A stretch of 64,000 nt of DNA from Hyunsoonleella aquatilis (GTDB lineage Bacteria > Bacteroidota > Bacteroidia > Flavobacteriales > Flavobacteriaceae), in the NCBI RefSeq assembly GCF_014270105.1, contig NZ_JACNMF010000004.1, forward strand, positions 466,505 through 530,504, written 5' to 3'. The position numbers and the translations under genes were made by a program. The notes beneath the pieces are model-generated. The model was not told the DNA's origin. It searched no databases and saw only the letters and a list, made by a program, of their open reading frames with translations. Positions 1-7,377 of this stretch are shown here, one piece after another; the stretch's first letter is position 1, and each line of letters opens with the position of its first letter.

Positions 1-228
1 TCTGGATATTATAGCTACAAATGGGCTGAAGTTTTGGATGCCGATGCGTTCGAGTATTTCAAGGAAAATGGGGTTTTTAACAAATCCATCGCTGACAAAT
101 TTAAGGAGCATGTATTAAGCAAAGGGGGTACTGAAAACCCAATGACCCTTTATAAACGTTTTAGGGGGCAAGAACCCAGACCTGAGGCTCTATTGAGACG
201 TGCCGGCCTATTGGAAGAAGTGTCCTAA
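1..228 (+). CDS. M3 family peptidyl-dipeptidase, C-terminal end
   Basis: The reading frame is open from the first base, so the gene starts outside the window; only the last 75 codons are seen. The fragment begins SGYYSYKWAEVLDADAF and contains the KRFRGQEPRPEALLRRAGL tail, which is typical of the C-terminus of Dcp/oligopeptidase A-type zinc peptidases (family M3) that trim short peptides. The HExxH zinc site lies upstream, outside the window. It converges with the aldo/keto reductase gene, with one base between the two stop codons. Family assignment is from the conserved tail only. Confidence 0.8.
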   Translation, partial: SGYYSYKWAEVLDADAFEYFKENGVFNKSIADKFKEHVLSKGGTENPMTLYKRFRGQEPRPEALLRRAGLLEEVS

Positions 229-229
229 A

Positions 230-1162
230 TCACAAATTTTTAATAAGACTATACATATTCTCTCGAGTTTTTGTATCTGGCATTCTACCGAAACCTGCCA
301 TCATATTATCCAAAGCATGTTTCGGTTTCGAGGTTCCGGGAATCACGCAGGTCACCAATTCATTCGATAAAATAAACTTCAGAAAGAATTGTCCCCAGCT
401 TTTGATATCATAATCCAGGCACCATAAGGGCATTGGCTTGCCTTTAGTTTTTCCGAAAAGCGAACCACTTTCAAAAGGACGGTTGATTAATACGGCCGTG
501 CCATTTTTTTCTATCGTATGAAAAAGTGATTTTTCAGCATGTCTATTCCTAATCGAATAATTGAACTGCACGAAATCAGGCTTTTCAGCTTGAATCACTT
601 TTTCCAATGCCTCATGGGCCGAATCCAAATAATGCGTGATGCCCCAATACCGGATTTTCCCTTTTTCTTTCCAATCCCTTAAAGTTTTTACATGGGTTTC
701 CCAATCCACCAAATTGTGAATTTGCATCAAATCCATTTGTTTTCGTCTCATCAATTGAAAGGACTTTTCCATTTGCTGTATACCTTTTTCCTTTCCAGAA
801 GTCCAGACTTTTGTAGCATAAAAGTAATCATCGGCAATACCCATTTTTTTCGTCAAATCACCAACTACCTCTTCTGATCTTCCATACATCGGCGACGTAT
901 CAATGACGCTACCTCCTTGTTCCCTTAAGATTTCTAGGACCTTTACCAGTGTGGTATCAACTGTAGGTGAGCTTTTAACATCAAAGGTTTGCCAGGTACC
1001 CAGTCCGATTACCGGCAGTTTTTCATTGGATGAAAAAATCGAGCGCTTTAACATTGTATTGGATAAATTAAATGACATGGCATTTTGCGACATTAAAAGA
1101 CCTAATGCAGATAAGCCTGTCAATTTAGCCATTTCCCTCCGGGTGTATATTTTTGAATTCAT
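230..1162 (-). CDS. Aldo/keto reductase with Tat-like leader
   Basis: Predicted NAD(P)H-dependent aldo/keto reductase with a TIM-barrel fold, 310 residues. The catalytic tetrad is visible: Asp88 and Tyr93 (DTSPMYG), Lys118 (YATKVW) and His149 (MQIHNL). The N-terminus carries a twin arginine at residues 8-9 (TRREMAKL) followed by a hydrophobic stretch, so export through the Tat pathway as a folded, cofactor-loaded enzyme is likely. The substrate cannot be read from sequence. It is a single gene, convergent with the M3 peptidase and divergent from the membrane peptidase candidate. Confidence 0.85.
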   Translation of the reverse strand: MNSKIYTRREMAKLTGLSALGLLMSQNAMSFNLSNTMLKRSIFSSNEKLPVIGLGTWQTFDVKSSPTVDTTLVKVLEILREQGGSVIDTSPMYGRSEEVVGDLTKKMGIADDYFYATKVWTSGKEKGIQQMEKSFQLMRRKQMDLMQIHNLVDWETHVKTLRDWKEKGKIRYWGITHYLDSAHEALEKVIQAEKPDFVQFNYSIRNRHAEKSLFHTIEKNGTAVLINRPFESGSLFGKTKGKPMPLWCLDYDIKSWGQFFLKFILSNELVTCVIPGTSKPKHALDNMMAGFGRMPDTKTRENMYSLIKNL

Positions 1163-1336
1163 TGCAAATTATATTTGGTCGAAACTTCTTCAATTTAATA
1201 AATTAAGACAGGACAAATTAATATACCTGCAACCTTTATGAAAATTTTAAGGGTTGGATAGGCAATCAAAAAATATGAATATGAACATATTAATTGGAAG
1301 TGTTATACGTTTAAAAGTCAAAACGTTTAAGCCATT

Positions 1337-2122
1337 GTGAATCTTCTTAAGTTAATAAAACACCTTTTTATTTTTACTTTCCTTACTTGCCTCACTCAGA
1401 TTGGTGGGTTGATTTGGTTGCTTAGTATTGGGGTTTCAAAACACATGAGCATTCGAAAACGATTTGTGTTTCCAATACTTTATTTACTTTTCAATATTGC
1501 TATTATACCCCCTATCGCTAAATCCTTTGGCAGGGAAAAATTACCAACCTTCAGTAAAGAAATAAAACCTAGAAACTGGTGCTACCCCTTATTGTTCAGA
1601 AATTATGTCGCACCCAACCTAAAGAAACAATTGCAAAATGACGCATCGGTTTTTTATAAATCTACTAGCATGCCCATCACCTATCTGGATGCCAACTTCC
1701 CATTTATTGACGGCTTCCCTTTGTTTCCGCATTTAAGTCATAACGATGGTAAGAAAGTAGACCTTTCCTTGATGTATTTAGATGAAAAGAAAGAGTCTAC
1801 GGACAAAAAGCCATCGGTTTCAGGTTATGGGGTTTATGCAAATTCTGAAGATAATTATACTGTAAAAAGATGTCGAAACAATGGATATCGGCAGTACGAC
1901 TTTACCAAATACCTTTCTTTTGGAACTATCCATGAATTGGATTTCTATCAAGAAGGAACCAAACACCTTTTACAACAGTTACTTTCCAATTCGTCAACTC
2001 AAAAAATATTTATAGAGCCCCATTTGAAGCAGTCGCTAGGATTGTCAAATGAGGCTCGAATTAGATTTCATGGCTGTCAAGCTGTGCGTCATGATGACCA
2101 TATTCATTTGCAAATTAAATAA
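1337..2122 (+). CDS. Membrane-anchored LAS-type metallopeptidase candidate
   Basis: Starts at GTG; 261 residues. Two hydrophobic segments (about residues 8-32 and 43-61) precede a soluble domain. In that domain HNDGKKVD (His135, Asp142) fits HxxGxxxD and DDHIHLQ (His255, His257) fits HxH, the zinc ligands of LAS peptidases such as MepA and D-Ala-D-Ala carboxypeptidases. A role in cutting peptidoglycan cross-links or peptides on the outer face of the inner membrane is inferred. Overall similarity to named families is low and I know no close named homologue, so the fold assignment rests on motif spacing. Confidence 0.55.
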   Translation: MNLLKLIKHLFIFTFLTCLTQIGGLIWLLSIGVSKHMSIRKRFVFPILYLLFNIAIIPPIAKSFGREKLPTFSKEIKPRNWCYPLLFRNYVAPNLKKQLQNDASVFYKSTSMPITYLDANFPFIDGFPLFPHLSHNDGKKVDLSLMYLDEKKESTDKKPSVSGYGVYANSEDNYTVKRCRNNGYRQYDFTKYLSFGTIHELDFYQEGTKHLLQQLLSNSSTQKIFIEPHLKQSLGLSNEARIRFHGCQAVRHDDHIHLQIK

Positions 2123-2130
2123 TGCTACAA

Positions 2131-2161
2131 GACCTACAAGGTTTTTGAAACCTTGCAGGTC
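2131..2161. repeat. Interspersed palindrome, possible terminator
   Basis: Imperfect inverted repeat: GACCTACAAGGTTT (2131-2144) opposite GAAACCTTGCAGGTC (2147-2161) with a very short loop. Palindromes of the form CTACAAGGTTTT...AAACCTTGTAGG are a recurrent intergenic element in Bacteroidota. It lies between two convergent genes, where it may also end transcription from both sides. Confidence 0.65.
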
Positions 2162-2192
2162 AGCTAAAAATTTAAGTGTTGCAAAAGAACTA

Positions 2193-2564
2193 TTACCCCT
2201 GTTGCATCGGCGTAAAAAAGAATTCCTCGTGCACAATTTTGCCACCCTCAACTTGATACAAACAAATTTCTTCCATGGTCATTCTTGGGGCACCCTTAAA
2301 GGTAACATCCATTTTCATACTGCAAGAAAAAAACTTGTCCGCCACTACTGGATCTGATACTTCATTGCCATGGACTTCCTCTGTCATTTCTTGAAATTGT
2401 TGTCCTTTTGCAATCACAGCCTCTATGCCTTCACATACTTTTACGGGCGCCCCATCGGGCTCAATACTTACGATATTTGGTGAGTACAACTCTTGTACAG
2501 CCTCGGCGTACTGCCCTTGCCTGCAATAATTTACTAGCTTTTCAGCAACTTCTTTTGTTGTCAT
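2193..2564 (-). CDS. SnoaL/NTF2-like domain protein
   Basis: About 123 residues from the ATG at 2564 (MTTKEVAEKL). The frame continues upstream to another ATG at 2618, but the extra 18 residues look unlike the family, so the internal start is preferred. The sequence fits the SnoaL-like NTF2 cone fold: an N-terminal helix with a YAEAVQELYSPN motif, then the strands FSCSMKMDVTF and EEICLYQVEGGKIVHEEFF. Such proteins bind or isomerise small molecules, but no catalytic residue can be named. It is divergent from the DJ-1/AraC regulator at 2728, which may control it. Confidence 0.7.
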   Translation of the reverse strand: MTTKEVAEKLVNYCRQGQYAEAVQELYSPNIVSIEPDGAPVKVCEGIEAVIAKGQQFQEMTEEVHGNEVSDPVVADKFFSCSMKMDVTFKGAPRMTMEEICLYQVEGGKIVHEEFFFTPMQQG

Positions 2565-2671
2565 AATGTTCAAATGTATTGATGAATATTTATTTTCTTT
2601 GCTTTGACTTCCTTTCAAAAATATAAAATCATCAAATCGGTTACAGTGGGCAAATTTGACACTTTAGGGTG

Positions 2672-2702
2672 TTGATTACGACAGATAAATGTGCTACTTT
2701 TA
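2672..2702 (+). promoter_or_regulatory. Candidate promoter of the DJ-1/AraC regulator gene
   Basis: TTG at 2672-2674 and TACTTTTA at 2695-2702 are 20 bases apart, close to the Bacteroidota consensus TTG-N19/20-TAnnTTTG (last base differs). The ATG lies 25 bases downstream. Confidence 0.4.
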
Positions 2703-2727
2703 AAAGCCACTTTTACAATCATTTATA

Positions 2728-3726
2728 ATGACAAAACATGTAACAATTTTGGTTCCTAGGGCAAATGCAATTCTAAGCAGTGTGGTTGGGCCTTATAAAA
2801 TTTTTAGTGCCGTCAATGATTTTTATACCCAATCGGGACGGAGCACATCGCCAATGTTTAAAATCGATTTGGTAGGGATACACAAAGAGTCCATATTGTA
2901 TGATGGGGCATTTTCCATTCATAGTACTGCCACGCCTGAGGACATCGAGAAAACAGACCTCATCATCATTCCCGCCGTGTTGCCCCAGAGTGTAATTCAA
3001 GATGTAGAAGCCAACTATGATTTTATTCCATGGATCCAACAGCAGCGGTTGGTGCACAATGCAGAAATTGCCAGTTTGTGTATGGGTGCTTTTTTCTTGG
3101 CGGAAACCGGTTTAGTCGATGGTAAGCAATGCGCTACGCATTGGGCGGGCATCGAACTGTTTAAACAACGTTACCCCCATATTGACGTAAAACCCGAAAA
3201 GATTGTAACCGACCAAGAAGGCATCTACTCCAGTGGGGGTGCCTATTCTTTTTTGAACCTCATTGTGCATTTGGTTCAAAAATACTGTGGAAAAGAAGTG
3301 GCCATTTATATCTCGAAACTATTTGAAATAGATATCGATAGGGACAACCAAAATCAGTTTGCTATTTTTATGGGACAAAAGGAACATTCCGACACTACAA
3401 TAAAAGAAGCGCAGACCTACATTGAGGAACATATTGACAAGAAAATTTCGGTGGATGCCCTGTCCGAACAATTGGCCGTGAGCCGAAGGAATTTTATTCG
3501 CCGATTTAAAAAGGCTACAGGCAATACCCCTTTGGAATACATACAACGTGTAAAAATTGAAGTAGCTAAAAATGCATTGGAATCCTCCCCTAAAACCATC
3601 AATGAGGTAATGTTTTCAATTGGATATTCCGACACCAAAGCATTTCGTAATTTATTCAAACGACATACAGGGTTAACACCTGTAGCCTACAAACAGAAGT
3701 ATAATAGGGAGTTGGTGAGTTATTAA
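2728..3726 (+). CDS. GlxA-type regulator: DJ-1/PfpI domain plus AraC HTH
   Basis: Transcription regulator of 332 residues. Residues about 5-190 form a DJ-1/PfpI-like amidotransferase fold; the nucleophile-elbow cysteine is Cys118 in ASLCMGAFFLAETG, followed by the conserved CATHW. Residues about 225-325 form an AraC/XylS double helix-turn-helix, with SVDALSEQLAVSRRNFIRRF as first helix pair and INEVMFSIGYSDTKAFRNLF as second. The N-terminal domain is expected to sense a ligand. Divergent placement next to the SnoaL-like gene suggests that gene as a target; the ligand is unknown. Confidence 0.9.
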   Translation: MTKHVTILVPRANAILSSVVGPYKIFSAVNDFYTQSGRSTSPMFKIDLVGIHKESILYDGAFSIHSTATPEDIEKTDLIIIPAVLPQSVIQDVEANYDFIPWIQQQRLVHNAEIASLCMGAFFLAETGLVDGKQCATHWAGIELFKQRYPHIDVKPEKIVTDQEGIYSSGGAYSFLNLIVHLVQKYCGKEVAIYISKLFEIDIDRDNQNQFAIFMGQKEHSDTTIKEAQTYIEEHIDKKISVDALSEQLAVSRRNFIRRFKKATGNTPLEYIQRVKIEVAKNALESSPKTINEVMFSIGYSDTKAFRNLFKRHTGLTPVAYKQKYNRELVSY

Positions 3727-3763
3727 CTCTTTAAATATTGTAAATATTCAAAAGCACCCAAAA

Positions 3764-3791
3764 TAAACTTTCAATAATTATTGAAAGTTTA
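3764..3791. promoter_or_regulatory. 28-bp perfect palindrome, candidate operator 1
   Basis: The core CTTTCAATAATTATTGAAAG at 3768-3787 is a perfect palindrome and the symmetry extends four bases on each side, to 28 bp in total. Its right arm contains the TTG of the promoter for the MarR-type gene, so a bound dimer would block RNA polymerase. A related copy lies at 4355-4376, before the first membrane-protein gene. Negative autoregulation is the simplest reading. Confidence 0.7.
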
Positions 3792-3810
3792 GAAATTATT
3801 TCTATCTTTG
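3781..3810 (+). promoter_or_regulatory. Promoter of the GbsR/MarR-type gene
   Basis: TTG at 3781-3783, a 19-base spacer and TATCTTTG at 3803-3810, an exact match to the Bacteroidota -33/-7 pattern. The palindromic operator overlaps the -33 element. Confidence 0.65.
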
Positions 3811-3835
3811 TATCAGAAACCTAGAATTAAGGATT

Positions 3836-4339
3836 TTGGAATATCAAGAAGCGAAAGAAAAATTTATTAGTACATGGGGCAGTTTGGGCACACTATGGGG
3901 CATCAACAAGGCTATGGCTCAGATTCAATCCCTGCTTTTTATATCAACCAAACCACTGTCCATGGAAGAGATTATGCAGGAGCTCAAGATTTCCCGCGGC
4001 AATACCAGCATGAATTTACGTCAGTTAATGGACTGGGGCATTGTTACCAAAGAGTTGGTTCCAGGTGAGCGCAAAGAATTTTTTACCACTGAAAAAGATG
4101 TACAGGAACTGGCAAGACACATCGCCAAAGAACGTAGCCGCAGGGAAATAAAGCCAGTTATAAAAGTATTAAAAGAAGTAAGTTCAATAAAAGACGATGG
4201 CACAACAAAAACCAAAGAATTGATTAAACAAACCAAAGCATTACACGATTTAGCGGATACGGCAGATGCCTTACTGAACAAAATAGCAAACCAAGAACAA
4301 ACCTGGATTACTAAATCTTTAATGAAATTAATAAAATAA
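3836..4339 (+). CDS. GbsR/MarR-type winged-helix regulator
   Basis: DNA-binding repressor candidate of 167 residues, with a TTG start preceded by AAGGA at very short spacing. Residues about 25-95 are a winged helix: PLSMEEIMQELKISRGNTSM is the helix-turn-helix, followed by the LRQLMDWGIVTKELVPGERK wing. The C-terminal half is helical, charged and lysine-rich, as in GbsR-type regulators where it dimerises. It is flanked by two copies of a CTTTCA-N8-TGAAAG palindrome and followed by small membrane-protein genes, its likely targets. The inducer is unknown. Confidence 0.85.
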   Translation: MEYQEAKEKFISTWGSLGTLWGINKAMAQIQSLLFISTKPLSMEEIMQELKISRGNTSMNLRQLMDWGIVTKELVPGERKEFFTTEKDVQELARHIAKERSRREIKPVIKVLKEVSSIKDDGTTKTKELIKQTKALHDLADTADALLNKIANQEQTWITKSLMKLIK

Positions 4340-4354
4340 AAAATTTTAAATTTT

Positions 4355-4376
4355 ACTTTCAATATTTTCTGAAAGT
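4355..4376. promoter_or_regulatory. Candidate operator 2, related palindrome
   Basis: CTTTCAATATTTTCTGAAAG at 4356-4375 has the same CTTTCA-N8-TGAAAG arms as operator 1, extended by one A/T pair on each side. It ends 17 bases before the ATG at 4393, so a bound repressor would cover the start region of the membrane-protein genes. I see no clear separate -33/-7 pair here. Confidence 0.6.
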
Positions 4377-4392
4377 TTAAAAATAGTTAAGA

Positions 4393-4746
4393 ATGAATTA
4401 TAATATCCTTACATACACATGTTACATTCCCATGATATGCTACATAACGATTTATGTTGGATGGCTATTCTATAAAAATGGCGAAGTATTTCTCATTCAT
4501 CTCTTAAGTAACAACATCTCACTTGCCAAAAGTATTAACAACATCCTATTAGTGGGGTACTATTTGGTGAATTTAGGATATGCGATAGTGACTATAGCCT
4601 TTTGGGAAAATATTGGTTCAATATCACAACTGCTCAATAGTCTAAGTTATCATCTAGGAATAGTAATTATGGGGCTTGCGGTATTACACTACAACAATGT
4701 GCTCTGTCTTAATTATCTAATAAAATCAAAAGTTTTAAATCTATAA
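4393..4746 (+). CDS. Small membrane protein, paralogue 1
   Basis: Unrecognised protein of 117 residues with about three membrane segments (residues about 8-27, 50-72, 85-105). It shares with the next gene a pattern of ITIYV, then LF(Y/K)KNG, a short polar stretch, a conserved Asn, and G(Y/F)YL(V/I)NLGYA, so the two are tandem paralogues. It starts just after candidate operator 2 and is probably repressed by the upstream winged-helix protein. No function can be assigned. Confidence 0.75.
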   Translation: MNYNILTYTCYIPMICYITIYVGWLFYKNGEVFLIHLLSNNISLAKSINNILLVGYYLVNLGYAIVTIAFWENIGSISQLLNSLSYHLGIVIMGLAVLHYNNVLCLNYLIKSKVLNL

Positions 4747-4749
4747 ATT

Positions 4750-5139
4750 ATGGAAAATTCAAAAATCATTATCGGTTATTTAATCTATCTACCAATCGTC
4801 ATCGCATTAACAATTTATGTGTCCAAAATGCTTTTTAAGAATGGCAAACTATTTATGATTGACATCTTTAAGGGAAAGGAAGACATAGCAATGGCCACAA
4901 ATAAGTTATTCGAAATAGGCTTCTATCTAATTAATATTGGCTGGGCAATGCTCATTCTAAAAATCACGTATTACGGCAATAATGAAATGAGTTACCAATA
5001 CCTCATCGAGATATTAAGTAAAAAAATAGGAGGTTTTTCAATTTACTTGGGAATAATGTTGTTCATCAATTTGTTTTTCTTTTTCAGAGGAAGGCGGATT
5101 TCTAGACAGTCTAAACGGATTCAAAAAGCTCAACACTAA
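4750..5139 (+). CDS. Small membrane protein, paralogue 2
   Basis: 129 residues, three bases after the previous stop, so translationally linked. It matches its neighbour in the LTIYVSKMLFKNGKLF and GFYLINIGWAM segments and adds a basic C-terminal tail (FFFRGRRISRQSKRIQKAQH) that should face the cytoplasm. It is predicted as an inner-membrane protein with three helices. Family and function are unknown to me; the tandem duplication suggests a hetero-oligomer or a recent dose increase. Confidence 0.75.
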   Translation: MENSKIIIGYLIYLPIVIALTIYVSKMLFKNGKLFMIDIFKGKEDIAMATNKLFEIGFYLINIGWAMLILKITYYGNNEMSYQYLIEILSKKIGGFSIYLGIMLFINLFFFFRGRRISRQSKRIQKAQH

Positions 5140-5150
5140 TATTTCGTCAT

Positions 5151-5516
5151 ATGAAAATACTACATTACATAAACTGTTTTGCATATTTGGTTACTCTGGT
5201 CCTTTATGCCAGCGTTATTTACATCCTGATAGGCATGTACGCCCAATTTTTTCTGGGTATAACACAATTAATATTGGCCATTATTTTAGTTTTCTTAAGA
5301 AATAAATTCACGGATATCGTAAAGGTTCATTTGAAAAAATACTGGCTTTTGGCTTTTATCAACATTTCTTTAATAGCAACTCTTTTTTACATTGGGTTAT
5401 TTGAAAATAATGTTATTCAAATCACAATCGCATTTGTATTTCCAATGCTAATTGCTTCGTACTTTGTATTCATAACATACCTAATCAATAAACAAAGAAA
5501 AAATTCAATTATTTAG
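5151..5516 (+). CDS. Small four-helix membrane protein
   Basis: 121 residues, mostly hydrophobic, with four predicted membrane segments (about residues 10-30, 33-50, 64-82, 88-112) and a short basic tail. It starts 11 bases after the previous gene and so probably closes the same operon. It does not show the LFKNG pattern of the two preceding paralogues. No known family is recognised. Confidence 0.7.
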   Translation: MKILHYINCFAYLVTLVLYASVIYILIGMYAQFFLGITQLILAIILVFLRNKFTDIVKVHLKKYWLLAFINISLIATLFYIGLFENNVIQITIAFVFPMLIASYFVFITYLINKQRKNSII

Positions 5517-5551
5517 CGTATTTTTGATTTTCAAAAAAAAGCGCTATCTGA

Positions 5552-6103
5552 ATGCCCGAACATAAAATAGATCCTAATAAGTGGATTGACCTATATTCCG
5601 ACTACCTTTTTAACTATACTATTACGCGTGTTAGCGATAGGGAAATGGCACAAGATTTGGTGCAGGAAACTTTTTTGGCGGGGCTGAAATCCATGAAAAA
5701 CTTTAAGGGAGAGGCCAGCGAGCGCACATGGCTCATTTCGATCCTAAAAAGAAAAATTATAGATTATTACCGGAAAATTAATTCTAACAAGGGCAAAGCC
5801 GAAGTGCGGATTAATTACAAGGATGCCGAGAGCGAGGGCGACTGGCTAGAAGAGCGTGTGGCGGATCCCTTTGATAAAACTGCCGAAGACACGTTGCAGA
5901 ACAATGAACTTGGAGACGCAATTCATAACTGTTTGGGCAAATTGCCTAAAAAACAAGCGGATGTTTTTAAAATGAAAACCATTTTAAATTACGAAACTGA
6001 AGTAATTTGTAATGAACTAAATATTACAGCGTCTAACCTGTGGGTAATCATCCATAGAGCGAGAACTGCATTGGCGGATTGTCTCGATAAAAATTGGTTT
6101 TAA
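5552..6103 (+). CDS. ECF-type RNA polymerase sigma factor
   Basis: 183 residues. Region 2 lies at about residues 12-80, with DREMAQDLVQETFLAGLKSM and the -10 contact segment ERTWLISILKRKIIDYYRK. Region 4 lies at about 120-180, with LPKKQADVFKMKTI and the helix-turn-helix ITASNLWVIIHRARTAL. There is no region 3, as expected for group 4 sigma factors. The next gene starts two bases after the stop and encodes a small Cys/His-containing protein that could be its anti-sigma partner. Confidence 0.92.
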   Translation: MPEHKIDPNKWIDLYSDYLFNYTITRVSDREMAQDLVQETFLAGLKSMKNFKGEASERTWLISILKRKIIDYYRKINSNKGKAEVRINYKDAESEGDWLEERVADPFDKTAEDTLQNNELGDAIHNCLGKLPKKQADVFKMKTILNYETEVICNELNITASNLWVIIHRARTALADCLDKNWF

Positions 6104-6105
6104 CA

Positions 6106-6360
6106 ATGAAGAAAAGGTTTTTATTTATAAGCTGTGAAGAGGCACAACATATATGCGATAAAGCGCAATATGATGAGGCTAGCGGATGGGAAAAAATCAA
6201 ACTGAATATTCGCCTGTCGTGGTGCAGGATAACCCGCGCCTATTACAAGCGCAACACTAAACTTACCGAGGCTGTAAAGTCTGCTAAACCTGATTGTTTG
6301 GATCCTAAAGCGAAGCAAGCCATGGAGGCCAAATTTAATGAGGAATTAGCCAAACATTAA
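6106..6360 (+). CDS. Small Cys-containing protein, possible anti-sigma partner
   Basis: 84 residues from the ATG at 6106; an ATG 12 bases upstream would overlap the sigma gene and is less likely. The N-terminus SCEEAQHICDKAQ resembles the start of zinc-finger anti-sigma domains, but the full HxxxCxxC pattern is not complete and there is no membrane segment. Tight coupling to the ECF sigma gene supports a role in its control. Its last 15 bases overlap the end of the convergent UbiA-like gene. Confidence 0.65.
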   Translation: MKKRFLFISCEEAQHICDKAQYDEASGWEKIKLNIRLSWCRITRAYYKRNTKLTEAVKSAKPDCLDPKAKQAMEAKFNEELAKH

Positions 6361-7164
6361 AAGCAGGATAAGCCAAAGCATTGGAATCCCTTCCACCCAA
6401 AACGCACTGTAATATTTCCCCTGGCTTACCTTTGAAAACGCTACAAAGATTCCCGTAATAACAGCAATCACGAGCAACACAAAAATGTAGGACACACGTG
6501 TTTCATCCTTAAAAAACTCCATTACAAAAAATAGTATCAAAAGAAAAATACCTAATCGCTTTGCTCCTTTTAGGCCTAGTTTTTGAGGTAATGTTCCCAA
6601 TGTTGCAGTATCATATTTTAAATCCCGAATTTCAAAAGGCAACATCAGCACAACTATAAAAAGGAAACGCTTTAGCATCATCAAAACAATATCTGCATTC
6701 ATTTCCAAATTCAATTCTACCAAAGGCAACATTACCGTTACGCCTGCCCATGTGAAAGCAATCACATAAACTTTTAAGCCGCTAATATTTCGTAAAGCAA
6801 ATTTTCTGTTGGAAGACAATGGAATGGCATACAGAAATGTCAAAACACTTAATACAAGGCTAACTGCAAGTGTTTTCAATTCAAGATAAAATCCATAATA
6901 ACACATCAGCGCAAAGCAGAAGAATGAGAACACTTGAATCCACTTCAAATAATCTGCCAACTGCCTATGATGAAACCTCGCTATCCCAAAATACTTCACA
7001 AAGTTATACCCTGTGATAGAGGCATAAAAAATAAAATACAGTAGGTTTTCATCATAATCCAGCTCCAACTCCAGAAGTGTTATCCATGCCAATGCATACA
7101 CGGCCAAAGCCACATGAATACTACTATTGATATAGAAATTAAAAAGTTGTTTCAGGAAAGACAT
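6346..7164 (-). CDS. UbiA-like prenyltransferase family membrane protein
   Basis: 272 residues with seven to eight membrane helices. The second Asp-rich signature of UbiA enzymes is clear in EIRDLKYDTATLGTLPQKLG, which resembles the RD-x3-D...TLP..LG loop. The first signature (NDxxDxxxD) is missing: the corresponding segment reads GYNFVKYFG. It is therefore a family member whose ability to bind prenyl diphosphate through two magnesium sites is doubtful. It may be a divergent enzyme or a non-catalytic relative. Divergent from gcvP. Confidence 0.7.
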   Translation of the reverse strand: MSFLKQLFNFYINSSIHVALAVYALAWITLLELELDYDENLLYFIFYASITGYNFVKYFGIARFHHRQLADYLKWIQVFSFFCFALMCYYGFYLELKTLAVSLVLSVLTFLYAIPLSSNRKFALRNISGLKVYVIAFTWAGVTVMLPLVELNLEMNADIVLMMLKRFLFIVVLMLPFEIRDLKYDTATLGTLPQKLGLKGAKRLGIFLLILFFVMEFFKDETRVSYIFVLLVIAVITGIFVAFSKVSQGKYYSAFWVEGIPMLWLILLLMFG

Positions 7165-7377
7165 GATGCAAAAATACTTATACTTTACCGTTAGCGAATA
7201 GGCAACCGGGAAAGATCGTCTTTCATTTTATGATAAATTTAAGATTATTGCTTAATGATGTTAATAAAGCTTTCAAAAAGTTAAAAACTTTCGTTTTTAT
7301 GCAATAAAACACCGCCTTTATTACTTAATTTTGCGAATTACATAATGAAGTGAATAACACTTTTATTAAATTTTGCT

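Noticed and set aside
7165..7377. Glycine riboswitch upstream of gcvP
   Set aside because: No paired GG-rich aptamer pattern is visible in the AT-rich spacer.
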